NCBI GenBank assembly: GCA_947650365.1
Contig: OX393550.1
Coordinates: forward strand, 116,366,237-116,430,236
From: Chamaelirium japonicum
Taxonomy: Eukaryota > Streptophyta > Magnoliopsida > Liliales > Melanthiaceae
Length of the DNA: 64,000 bases
Reading direction: 5' to 3'
Part shown: one piece after another, positions 1 through 13,100 of the stretch
Layout of the letters: every line of letters begins with the position of its first letter
Position numbering within the stretch: position 1 is the first letter of the stretch
Notes under the pieces: model-generated
Seen by the model: only the letters and a program-made list of their open reading frames with translations
Told to the model about the DNA's origin: nothing
Database searches by the model: none
Made by a program: the position numbers and the translations under genes

Positions 1-1384
<1,384 letters not shown>

Positions 1385-1428
<44 letters not shown>
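1385..1428. repeat. (TA)n microsatellite
   Basis: About 22 TA units immediately after the MITE terminus CCTCCCC. Confidence 0.97.
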
Positions 1429-1431
<3 letters not shown>

Positions 1432-2099
1432 GGATGCTTAGGTGCAGTATGCGGTCCATACGGTCCGCGTCCGCAGCCGTCTGGTAATAGTTATATATAT
1501 AACATTTAATAAATTTATTTTTACTGACGGAGGTTATAATATCCGTCGGTAATAATACTTTATTTTTGAAAAAAAATTATGATAAAAGCTGGTTGTTTAA
1601 TTCATGTCATTATATATTACCACAATATAGAACACTAGACAATCATAGATAATAATACACAATATTAATATTTTTCTAAAATAATTATGAAAATATTTTT
1701 ACATAACCAAAAAGTGCACTAGATGTGTTCCCACAACAACCCTCACGCCGCTGTCCTGGCACCAACGCTAGTGCTCTCATCCCCCAGATGCCTCACCTCC
1801 TGATTTCAACATATATTTGTTACAAAAATGATTGGCATCTATAATTAATAGAAAAAGATGTTAAAAATATTAAATTAGTTAATCGATAAAAATATTTTTG
1901 ACATCTGTGCCGTCGGTTTTTCAGTGTACCATCGGTTTCAATAAGTTATTTTGGCACCGAACGAAATGCCTGTGCCAGTTTTCAGAACTTTTAGTGGCTA
2001 TTTTATGATTTCGCCTTCCGATGGACAAATTCCAAGTCTTAGTAAAAAATCTTAAGTTTTACTCTAATTTTCAAACCTTTACTACGATTTGTATGCCGT

Positions 2100-2665
2100 A
2101 AGTTTTGACAACTTTGTCCCCTGGCGATGTGCTCATGCCTGTTTTAAGAACTTTTAGTAGCTAATTTACAATTTTACCTTTTGATGGATAAGTTTCTAGA
2201 TTAAGTGTTGAAAAATCTTAAGTTTTACCTTCTGATAGAGGATCACATCCGATAATTCGTACTTGTATGGATTTTCATATTTCGGACTTGCGAATAAGTA
2301 TTTAGTAAATATTTTAAGATTTTGCCCTCCGATTGACTAATTTAGAGTCTTAAGTGTTTGAAAATCATAAATTTTCATAGTTCAGATTTTAAACTTGGTT
2401 TTGATTCGATCAGATTGTTATCAGATCATATTTGATTATTTAAACTTGTATGGTTTTTCGTATATCAGACTTACAAACAAGTATTTAGTAGATATTTTAA
2501 GATTTTGCCATCGATTGACTAATTTAGAGTCTAAATATTTGAAAATCATAAGTTTTCATCTTTCGGCTTTTGAACTTAGTTTGGATTCGATCGGATCATT
2601 ATCGGATTGCATCCGATAATCCAAACTTGTATGGTTTTTTGTATTTCAAACTTATGAAGAAGTAT
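2100..2665. repeat. Degenerate tandem repeat, about 182-bp unit
   Basis: The phrase ACTTGTATGG recurs at 2261, 2444 and 2625 (spacing 183 and 181). It is accompanied each time by AAGTATTTAGTA, TTTTAAGATTTTGCC and GACTAATTTAGAGTCT at matching offsets. A more diverged unit lies upstream of 2260. AT-rich and non-coding, inside the CACTA interior. Confidence 0.75.
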
Positions 2666-2667
2666 TT

Positions 2668-3520
2668 AGTAGACCCGCAGCGGAAGCAAATGGTAGGTCT
2701 GAAAACCATGAGCGGTATGCATTATATATCAAAACTTTTATCGAAACTATTTACACATGCGTGTATGAATCTAGCATGGTAACTATGCGACCCCCCTAAC
2801 GACAATCTAGCGTGGAGAGAATAATCTAGCACACATGCATGTTCTATCTATACTAGATCTATATGTTAGAAATTATACCTCCGTGCGGATTCTTTCACCG
2901 CGATAAATTTTTTCTTTTTTGATGGAGACAGTTTTGGTCTACTCGATATAGTTTTGGTGCAACGGTCATATCTTTGTAGATACCTCTCGCCTCAAAACTC
3001 GGGTCGTAAGGGGAGGTCCACAAGAGGGTATTTAAACACACCATCGCCCAGCCCCTAGCCGATGTGGGACTAAACCCAACTATCCCCCCCTCACAAGAGG
3101 CTAAAGCTGAACCACCTGCTAGCCCCCCTCTCGTGTGGCAGGCGACAGGGGAGGAGGACCCTCCGACCCGACTAGATCCGAACTGGGCGGCAACCTGCTC
3201 TGATACCATTTGTAGATACCCTCTCGCCCCAAAACATGGGTCATAAGGGAAGGTCCACAAGAGGGTATTTAAGCATGCCATCCCCCAACCCCTAGTTGAT
3301 GTGGGACTAAACCCAACAAACTTTTCATCCCAAACTCCGATTGGTCTGAAATTTGGATCGTAGGTAGAGAACTTTGAGATGAAACTTTTGCAAGTGGCTT
3401 GAGGTCGTTTGGAGTTCTATGGCTCCCACAGTCGTAGAAACATCATTGGTCTTTTGTACAAAAACTGGACAGTGAGAGATTATGGGAAGCGCCTTCTAGA
3501 TCACCCAATCTCGCACGAGG
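2668..3520 (-). mobile_element. Copia LTR fragment, same family as the elements at 45-64 kb
   Basis: From CCCGCAGCGGAAGCAAA onward the sequence tracks the 3' part of the Copia LTR seen at 55316-55830 (minus orientation). Shared blocks include GTATGAATCTAGCATGG, TGCGGATTCTTTCACCGCG and, after the TRIM interruption, CTTTTGTACA...CTGGACAG. The remaining LTR, internal region and other LTR are absent, so this is a truncated relic. Divergence is much higher than between the complete copies, which points to an older insertion. Confidence 0.75.
2975..3318 (-). mobile_element. TRIM (terminal-repeat retrotransposon in miniature), 344 bp
   Basis: Direct repeats at 2975-3081 and 3211-3318 (107 and 108 bp) begin TGTAGATACC and end ACCCAACA (the first copy ends ACT). 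On the minus strand the LTR therefore starts TGTTGGGTTTAGTCCCACAT, typical of plant TRIMs. A tRNA-Met primer site (complement reads CTCTGATACCA, 3199-3209) lies next to the right-hand LTR, giving minus orientation. The flanking 5-mers ATCTT (2970-2974) and AACTT (3319-3323) fit a target duplication with one change. Removing the element restores continuity with the Copia LTR. The internal part is only about 130 bp and non-coding. Confidence 0.88.
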
Positions 3521-4067
3521 GAGGCGATCAAGGTGATGGAATGGGTTGTCACCGGTCGAAGAAGTCATCACCGATCTGGAGGGAGGAGGAGGAGTGGGGA
3601 TCGGGCGCTCAAATTCGATCAATAATAGTCAGAAAATCGGGTTTTCTGAATTTAATCGCAGGGTTTTTACCGATGGACGTAATAATATCCATCGATAAAT
3701 ATTTATTACCGACGACGGCCGGTTGATACCATCAGTAATAATTCTATATATCGACGGTATTCTTATAACCGTCGGTAAGTAATTTCAAATATTTATTATA
3801 TATAATAATTTGTAATACCGTCATGTTTGTTTCTCTCCGTCGGTAATATAACTATTTTACCGATAGATATCATATAAACCGTCGGTAAAACTAATATGCC
3901 AACGGATTTTTATTATCTGTCGGTAATTAAAATGTGAAAAATAATTAAAATTAGAAGTTATTATACCGACGGATCTTATAAGTACCGTCGATAATAATCG
4001 CTTATACCGACGGTAATTACATAGTCCGTCGGTTAAATATGTTTCTTTTGTAGTGTATGTAATCAAG

Positions 4068-4229
4068 TCGGGTCGGGTAGGGGTAGGCTAATCCCGACCC
4101 AGTCCCTAACCTGATCGGGTTTTATTTCATAGATCCTAAACCCGCCCAAACCCAACTAGTTCCATCCCAAACCCAGCTCAATACGGTTGGGTCAGGTTTC
4201 CCATTTAGTTCGTCCCGTTGCCATCCCTA
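4068..4229. mobile_element. Truncated hAT-type element, one end
   Basis: The right end CCCGTTGCCATCCCTA (4214-4229) is the complement of the common plant hAT terminus TAGGGATGGCAACGGG. The preceding sequence is rich in GGGTCGGG/CCCGACC blocks typical of these elements. The opposite end was not found between it and the CACTA terminus, so this is a fragment. Confidence 0.5.
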
Positions 4230-4236
4230 GACAAAT

Positions 4237-4891
4237 TAGGGCTGCAACTTGGGCGGGTTGGACCCGGCCCAATCCGAGCCCAACATGAGTTTTGGGTAGG
4301 TTTGGGTTGATGTATTTGAAGATTGGGTTGGGTTAGGATTGAAAAGATACAACCCAAGTTGAATTCGGGTCGGGGTCAGGTTGATGGGTCGGGCAATCCG
4401 TCCCAACCCGAACCCGAGCACTTACTTATGTATGTGAGTATGTGATATATAGGTACCAATCACAACTATCATGAGCACTCCTATGTTGAGGGGTCGCAAT
4501 CACAACTATCTGTTGCATCCACGCCCATATTATTTATTTGGTTCTTGATTATTAAATAAAGATATAATCTGATGATCTGGTAAATTGCATGGATAGAAAC
4601 TCAACAGAAGTTGTATAGTAGTGTTAATCAGTATAAGTTCTTTTCAATTTTTTATCTTCAAAGGTCAAACTTTTAAACAATGATTGAAAATAAAGTATAC
4701 CCGAACCTGCACGACCCATCCCGTCCTACCAACTTGGGCTAACCTGAGCCCAACACAAGCTTGAAATTTTTCGCTTGGGTTGGGCATCTCGGATTGGAGG
4801 TTGGGTTGGGTTAGGCTTGAGGGGTTCTAGTATTTGGGTTGGGCTTGGGTTGACCCCTAACCCGACCCAACCTGCTCGAGTTGCAGCCCTA
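4237..4891. mobile_element. Non-autonomous hAT element with exact 8-bp target duplication
   Basis: The termini TAGGGCTGCAACT (4237) and TTGCAGCCCTA (ends 4891) are inverted repeats. They are flanked by perfect 8-bp duplications AGACAAAT at 4229-4236 and 4892-4899, the size expected for hAT elements. The 655-bp interior is dominated by imperfect GGGTT / AACCC motifs on both sides and has no transposase. The low-complexity ORFs inside have no coding value. Confidence 0.9.
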
Positions 4892-4899
4892 AGACAAAT

Positions 4900-5190
4900 G
4901 CCTTGTCCTTCTCCACGGTGCTGCTCTCCATATGTGTCATTCACTTTCTTTCTTTCTCTCTCTTTTTCCAACCGGGGATAGTAAGAGAAGAACAGGGAAA
5001 ATATTTGGGCAAGGGTGAGATTATCGGGGTTGATTCAACGGGTTAATTTTGCTCTGGAGAGGTAGCCATATCTGGAGCTGATTTTGGGGGTTAATTGAGG
5101 GTAGAGGGAAAGATGATCGCGTGCGAGAGAGATGTTCGTGAGAAGAGCCGCATGAATATATTGTCTTCCTGCCTTCCTTAGCGGGCATCG

Positions 5191-5228
<38 letters not shown>

Positions 5229-5239
5229 AGGAGTCACAC
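4900..5239. other. Intergenic, GA microsatellite only
   Basis: No gene is recognised. A (GA)n run of about 30 bp lies at 5195-5224. The remainder is unique-looking sequence of mixed composition between two hAT elements. Confidence 0.7.
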
Positions 5240-5247
5240 TGTGCAAC

Positions 5248-5745
5248 TAGAGGTGGCAATGGACCACGAAAACTTGAAAACGATCCGACTAACATCGGGT
5301 ATGATACAAATTTTGTATCCAAAACATGATTTGGGTAGGGTATGGGTACAAGAACTCTACCCGATTAACTTTCAGGTATGGGTCTTGGTATCTCAATACC
5401 CATATCGGAAACCCGATTACACCTCTAATTTGTGCTTATTAGATAATAAAGTTCGACTCCAAACCCATTATAATACATCCAAATTCTAACCCCTACCTAA
5501 GCGTATACTTAGCTAAAACCAATGTAATAAGAAACCAAAAGAGCTTCTATAACATTGCATTGTGATACCTTGATTTTTTTCCTCATGCAATGGCATTTAT
5601 GATGGAAAAAGAGTCAAAATTATACCCAAAACCCGAACCAAAACCCAAATGAGTTTGGGTCGGGTATGGATCCTCTTCTATCCAAATGGGTATAAGTATG
5701 GGTAGGGGTAGGGTACGACCAGAACCCGATAGATTGCCACTCCTA
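5248..5745. mobile_element. Non-autonomous hAT element, 498 bp
   Basis: The left terminus TAGAGGTGGCAATGG and the right terminus AGATTGCCACTCCTA are imperfect inverted repeats of the hAT GGTGGCAA type. The flanks TGTGCAAC (5240-5247) and TGTGCAAT (5746-5753) form an 8-bp target duplication with one mismatch. The interior is AT-rich with CCCGA/TCGGG blocks near both ends. No transposase is present. Confidence 0.85.
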
Positions 5746-5788
5746 TGTGCAATGGTCGGAGGGGGGCGCTTGCTACTCGACTATTTGT

Positions 5789-5843
5789 GTGTGTGTGACT
5801 CGACTATTGGTGTGTGTTTGTGTGTGTGTGTGTGTGGGTGTGG

Positions 5844-5875
<32 letters not shown>

Positions 5876-5884
5876 GAGAGAGAG
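5789..5884. repeat. Compound (GT)n / (GA)n microsatellite
   Basis: Interrupted GT runs pass into a GA run. The downstream 5885-6160 stretch has no recognised feature. Confidence 0.9.
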
Positions 5885-6159
5885 ATTCCTTCAGCTATCA
5901 TTAAATTAAGGGGGACTTAGCGATAGCTCCTTGACAAAGGAATCAACTTACAATAAGCCCTCCTACAAGTCCGTATTGCAATAGCTCCCTCCCGAAATCC
6001 CGTCGAACCATATAAGATAAAAAGGATAATAACGCCCAGCCCTAGTTCATTAAATTTACATTTCCTGCCATCAACTTAACACGAATTGTTTTTTGCATGA
6101 AAAACAATTAAAATCACTCCATATTTCGATTTAAAAGCATAAAAAAATTTAATATTTTT

Positions 6160-7205
6160 TTGAGTTTTTAGCAAATCCACCCCTATAAAATAGTCTAATT
6201 GTGTATTTAACCCTTGAAAGTCGTATATTTGCATATCGACCTCCAAAACATATAAAATCATGCATATTCATCCCTCTACTTAACTATCGTCTCAAAATGG
6301 TGAATATATTTAGAATATTCTCTTGTTGGCTGTTAGATGTAAACAATGAGGGCTACCAAACCTTTCGGACAAGCGTGGAGGGCTCTCAGACAAATATAGA
6401 GGGCTAGAAGAGCATCGAGGGGAGATCAGAGTGGGGTTAGGGTTAGGGTACATGTGGGTGTAAAATTTGGCCAAAGCCTAGAGATGGGACCCACTAGCCT
6501 TGCCTAGGGGTCACAAAGACGACGACGGGACTCATCAGCCTTACCTGGAGCCTGTCAAAGTGGCTGCATAAATCGCCCCGTATCCTGGATTTTTTCCAAA
6601 CCTCTATAAATAGCAGACCAGATGAATATTCCAGATCGATCATTTAATTTTCGAATCAAACTTTCGAAAATCAGAGCTCAAACATCCCTCCACCTCTTCT
6701 AAGACAAGTGACACTCGGCCTATCGAGGTCACTAGATTTCAAGTGTTAGTGATTTTAGGTTGCACCTCATAGCACGGAGACGTAGGATTCGGTTGAACTC
6801 CGATATCACATCCTGTGTCAACTCTCTCAACCTAAGTCCACAAACTACTATCTACTTCAAGGCTCAAGTCAAAGACACCAATGCTTGAACCACTGACATT
6901 CAAATTGATTGACTATTAGGTGGAGTCCTCGGGTCGGCACGAGAATCATCCCCCATATTACTCACACTTACAACTGAAATTAGCTGATGCAAGTGGTAAG
7001 TCACCCTTTGAGCAAATGTAAAATGGATATTTGGACCTCATGTTAGAAGCTCGCTATGTTTGAGTCACTTTTTGTTGACGGATAGTATTGGCGGGGTAAT
7101 ATGCACAACTTTATATATTTTGGAGGGTCGATATGCAAATATAAGGTTTATAGGGGTTAATACGCAATTACCCTAGTTTGCAGGGGTCGATTTGCAAAAA
7201 AAAAA
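6160..7205. mobile_element. Element with about 110-bp terminal inverted repeats
   Basis: The left arm (about 6168-6275: GCAAATCCACCCCT, TATATTTGCATATCGACC, CAAAACATATAAA) is matched in inverted orientation by the right arm (about 7100-7200: TTTATATATTTTGGAGGG, TCGATATGCAAATATAAGG, GGGGTCGATTTGCAAA). Arms of this length suggest a Mutator-like or other long-TIR DNA transposon. No transposase is present. The roughly 800-bp interior has a TATA-like CTCTATAAATAGC near 6602 and may itself be an LTR inserted later, but I could not define its borders. No clear target duplication was found. Confidence 0.6.
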
Positions 7206-7415
7206 CTTATTTTTATGTATAGTTTTATATATAAAAATTATTCTGTCAACCGACCAAATAGTTAATCTTTTTTACCTAATTGTTACTCTTTATGTGCGAG
7301 ATAGAATCAGTTTGGTTTCATATAGTTAAATGTATTTTTTGTCACAAAGATAATCATATTGTGACCAGATAAACAGAAATGCCACTGCAATCAATCAACA
7401 ATTAAGACATCTATA

Positions 7416-7969
7416 TCTATATAACATGGCACGTCGGTTTTGTGCTGACTAGACAATACGGAAGCTGACTAGGACAAGCTGACTGGACAAAAATGAACCA
7501 ATAGATCTAGCCATTCGTTCAAAAATCAACGCACGATCTCTCATTGGTTTCAAATCCCAACCCAATTAAACTACACTAAACCCCTAAAATCCCGGCCCAT
7601 TTAAATTGCACTAAACCTTACTGTTCATCCCGTGATCGTTGTTCGCATCAATGGCTATAAATCCGCTTGCTGAAATTTCGGTCGCCCCAAACCATCGGGT
7701 CGATCTCGAGGAATCCGTTCGAATAGAGACATTTGTGATTGATCGATTACAGGGGGAGAGTTGGTCACGCCGAAGGCGCCCGCTTCGTGCCAATTGGCAC
7801 GGGCGAGGAAATAGATGTCCCTATCTATGCCGGTGTTGTCGTCGAAAGTGTTTTGTTGCCGAAAGCGTTCAGGTGTGTTGCCGCCGAAGGCGGCCCGCTG
7901 CAGTGCTGACAAGTGTGTTGCCGTCGAAAGCGATCCACTGCAGTGCCGACAGGCATGAGCATGCACTAG
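7416..7969 (+). mobile_element. Non-autonomous Helitron, family 1, copy A
   Basis: It begins TCTATATAAC and ends GCACTAG, with a small TGCC-GACA-GGCA hairpin about 14-16 nt before the CTAG end, as in Helitron termini. The base before is A and the base after is T, the usual Helitron insertion site, and there is no target duplication. A second copy with the same two ends lies at 36833-37416. The interior contains repeated short blocks of the type GTGTTGCCGCCGAAGGCGG. No Rep/helicase ORF. The ORFs near 7639-8116 are low-confidence readings of this repeat. Confidence 0.8.
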
Positions 7970-7975
7970 TATATA

Positions 7976-8144
7976 TATATATACTAAAATGGAAGCCACT
8001 CTTCCGTGTTGTGACACGTGGACGTCTTTTAAAGCACTAGAATTTTTCTTCCGTATGTGAACCCGGCTCTCTTTTAAATCCATTAAAAACCTACGATAAA
8101 GATGATAAATTTTCATTCAATGGTATTTAATGGTCATTTGATGT

Positions 8145-8207
<63 letters not shown>

Positions 8208-8319
8208 ACAAGTGAATTACACTCATTTCATATTTCACACTTCTTCGAACAGCTGTGATGTCGTCTTTGCCAAATGGCGTGCATCAAGCACATTCGGGCA
8301 TTGCCCGGGTTTCTTACTA

Positions 8320-8320
<1 letters not shown>
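7976..8320 (+). mobile_element. Non-autonomous Helitron, family 2, copy A
   Basis: The 5' part ACTAAAATGGAAGCC and the 3' end (hairpin CGGGC-ATT-GCCCG at 8295-8307 followed by GGTTTCTTACTAT) match two inverted copies at 35416-36070, which end in a proper CTAG. Here the last base has changed to T. A (TC)n microsatellite of about 58 bp sits inside (8149-8206); the matching GA/GT runs occur at the same place in the other copies. It directly follows the family 1 Helitron. Confidence 0.75.

Positions 8321-9718
<1,398 letters not shown>

Positions 9719-9756
<38 letters not shown>
9719..9756. repeat. (AG)n microsatellite
   Basis: About 19 AG units, 360 bp upstream of the GDPDL start codon. Confidence 0.95.
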
Positions 9757-9764
<8 letters not shown>

Positions 9765-9834
9765 CGGGCAGTTACCGGAGGGATGATAAATGAGGAGAGG
9801 CGGGGAGTGGTTGCAGCTCCACCGTTACAATCGC

Positions 9835-9836
<2 letters not shown>

Positions 9837-9905
<69 letters not shown>
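9837..9905. repeat. (TC)n microsatellite upstream of GDPDL
   Basis: About 34 TC units ending roughly 215 bp before the GDPDL ATG. CT-rich tracts are common in plant 5' leaders and core promoters, so this may lie at or just upstream of the transcription start. No TATA box could be assigned with confidence. Confidence 0.93.
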
Positions 9906-9912
<7 letters not shown>

Positions 9913-10118
9913 CATTCTTTTCTCCTCGTCAGCTGGTTTCCTACTAAAAGGTGGGTTCCATTTCATTCCGATAATGATTCTCTTTTTTTTTTTTTTTTTG
10001 AGGATCAATACGATTCTCATTTGATTTTAGGAAAGAAGACTACCCATCTTGGTTTCATGAATCACGTCATATGATTTCTTTGGAATTCTTGAAGGTAAAT
10101 CGCCGGAGGTTGAAGAGA

Positions 10119-13100
10119 ATGATCGGGTATTTGTTCTTGATTCTCTCCCTCTTCCAAGGGGCTGCTGCCGCCGGGAATTCCCCTCCCCCGAAGTGGCTGA
10201 CACTGACCGGTACGGCTTTATTCAAAATTTGGGAACCTTTCTGTGGATTTTTTTAATAAAAATTCAGGTAGGATATATTTCATGAGGATAGCATGTTCAT
10301 GTTCTTTATCAATAAGATCCCATCGGTAGAATAGTTTTGCTCATCGATCCATGACCACAATCACTTATAATTAGAGCCCTATCTAATTGTATAACCACAA
10401 GATGAACCACATAGTAATATGCAGAGAATTTAGTATAATACAGAACCAGTATATATACCAAGGTTTTAAATTTCGGTTTCGTGTCTGGTTTTGGTCCAAG
10501 CCGAAACAGAAATGGACCAAAATTTATAGTACCGGTTCCGGCTCCAAAAGTAGAAACCAAAATTGACCCAAATGTCCGAAATTGGGTTTCACAGCTACCT
10601 TTCGTTTCGAACTCAACCGGAACCGAAATTTCGGTTAGAAATTTCAACCCATGGTTTATACCAAACCTAAAAAACTAGTCATGCCCAACAGATCCAATTA
10701 ACGTCGACATCTTTTTTGAATCTCTCTCTATTCAACAAATCACATTCTTCCTCACATCTTTATTCAACAAATCGATCACATCTTTATATCATGCTTTGCA
10801 TTTGCAGACATTGCATTGTATTGTTATTTGCCACCATCCTTCTAATGTAGCTGTTATTAACCCCTAATGTGGGTTACTCGTATGTATCTTTTGAAGAGTG
10901 AACATTCTTCATAAAGCATCTCTTATCAGTGGATAGGGGGGTAGCAAATTACCTGGGTAACCCGAGCCACCCTGATTACACTCTTTATACCTATATTTCT
11001 TTTTTACCTCTTCTTGTTCCTCATTCATCAACATATTTCAGTCTAAACTAACACCTTGTTAATGTATATATCGGGTCGGGTTTATGTACAATCGGGTAGG
11101 GTTACTTGGTGTATTGATGTAAATATAACTTGGGCTTGATTAGTCCCTCAATGAAGAGCATTCTCATTCTCTCCAAACCCTAGCCGTCATCTCCTAACAC
11201 ACCTAATGCCTAAAAAATAAGAAAAACAAAATACATCACCAAGCCAATTTTACTGTTTACAACCATAAGTTCTGTTATTTGTAAATTGAATAGGCGGGTT
11301 TAAACCTTCCCCGCTCTGAGCCTTCCTATCAAGCATAATCGTGCCTGGGCGGATACAAGATTTTGATGATTTAACTGTGAGGATGTTTGAATTTACTTGT
11401 CAGACCTGAGGTGGATTTGAGACGGTGATGAGGTACGAGGTACAGGGTCCCTCAAAATCCGCATCAGTAGGACTTGTAAACCTACAAAGTAAAGGACCAG
11501 GACACCTAAAAACACTCATACATTGGGTTTTGACATTTGTAGAATTTTTCTTAATAAAAAGAAAAAAAATACAATACCCAAATAAAGAAAGATAAATACT
11601 AATAACAATAAAAATGACACTTCTCTAGGTAAATCCATTACTCTAAATCTATAGACACCCTCAGAAATCAGATCCGACGACTCCGATGTAAAGTCTTCAT
11701 CCAACAAGTATGACGGTAGATAGTCGTCTTCCAAAAGATCCAACAGCGGAAACATATGATCTAAATGATTCAATGGTGAAAACTCCTCATCTGAGCACTC
11801 GGTGAATTCGGATCTCGATAAAAAACATTGCATAATAATTGCTTGATTTAGATATTTGAGCTTTATATGTTCAGTAAAGAGGTCAATTTTGTTCTGACCG
11901 GTTAAAAGACTCTCAAATTGTGTAGTACAAATCTCATAATAAAGTATGATTGTGATATTAACTTCCAGTTTAAGATCACACGATTTATTAATCTAATATA
12001 CATGTTATGCTAGAGCAATAGATGCATTTCATCCTTTTCTTCATTGGTAAGAGTAATCAAACAAGACATGTATATCTGGTGTATATAAAAAGAATTATAT
12101 GAAATATTGGCTCATTGACCAGTGATCTGTAACCCAGTTACCTTAATGATTTTTTTTTTCACTTCCATTTCCAGGTAATGCTCCATCAGTCATAGCACGA
12201 GGCGGGTTTTCTGGGATTTTTCCTGAGTCTAGTCAGTATGCCTACCAGTTTGCCATATCAACAAGCTTGAGTGATGTTGTTCTCTTCTGTGACCTGCAAT
12301 TGACGAGGGATGGCGGTGGTATCTGCCGGACAAATCTGAGACTCGAAAATTCCACAAACATAGATCATATATATCCAAAAGGACAAAAGACATACTCTGT
12401 GAACAGAAACACCGTCAGTGGGTGGTTCTCAGTGGACTTTACTTCAGACCAGTTATTTAACAATGTAACATGTAAGTTTGGCAGCTATAATAGCCTTTCT
12501 TGAAATCTGATCATATGCTTCTAGTTTTCTAAGAATTGGTTATGAGCCCATTAATCGTCCTTGTAAGAAGCAAATTTTTTACATGTTCTTGTTTATAGAA
12601 TTTGATCCAAAAGCTGATTATTGTGCCTTTGTTTTGTCACGATCGCCATCCAAAAGTGATTCAGGATATCTATTCTCGACCGGACGTGTTCGATGGTCAA
12701 CTGCCGATAACCACGGTTGACGATGTCACAGGGCTTCATCCCCCTCGATTTTGGCTGAATGTTCAGGTATCATCATGTAGAGTGCCATCATCGTTTTTTT
12801 TTTATGGTTACAATCCATCGTCATGATCTGATGTTTTCTTTCTAATTTGTTGCAGTATGACATGTTCTTCAAGCAACATAAACTGGATGTAGGGACATAC
12901 ATATCAACAGCATCACGACAGATGGGCATCGACTATATCTCCTCTCCAGAAATCGATTTCTTGAAAGGTCTCGGTGGAAAAATCAGAAAAAGCAAGGCAA
13001 AGCTCATCTTTAGATTTCTAGAGGCGGATGCCGTAGAGCCTACAACTAATGAAACATATAGCTCTCTCCTCAAAGATCTTCCACACATTAAGTCTTTCGC

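Larger units (their letters stand above)
1490..4055. mobile_element. Degraded CACTA (En/Spm) transposon, right end intact
   Basis: The right terminus at 4040-4055 reads TTTCTTTTGTAGTG, the reverse complement of a plant CACTA TIR (CACTACAAAAGAAA). Inward, 3670-4040 is packed with sub-terminal motifs of the type ACCGACGG / CCGTCGG in both orientations, at least ten of them, as expected for transposase-binding repeats. Similar motifs reappear at 1520-1552 (ACTGACGG, TCCGTCGG), which marks the left sub-terminal zone. The left CACTA terminus itself was not found, so it is probably truncated near 1490. No transposase ORF is recognisable. The interior holds a 182-bp tandem repeat and a Copia LTR fragment with a TRIM inside. 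Confidence 0.65.
10210..12174 (+). other. GDPDL intron 1 (1965 bp)
   Basis: Donor G|GTACGG, acceptor TTTCCAG. It holds an AT-rich inverted-repeat patch (10452-10660), a solo LTR (11057-11199) and an odd minus-strand ORF (11516-11833). The rest shows nothing recognisable. Confidence 0.85.

Noticed and set aside
6430-6450. Telomere-like GGGTTAGGGTTAGGG
   Set aside because: Only two to three units, inside a transposon interior; no array.
7639-8116. 133- and 153-codon ORFs on opposite strands
   Set aside because: They cover the Helitron family 1/family 2 junction and read through both elements' termini; the second Helitron copy does not preserve the frames.
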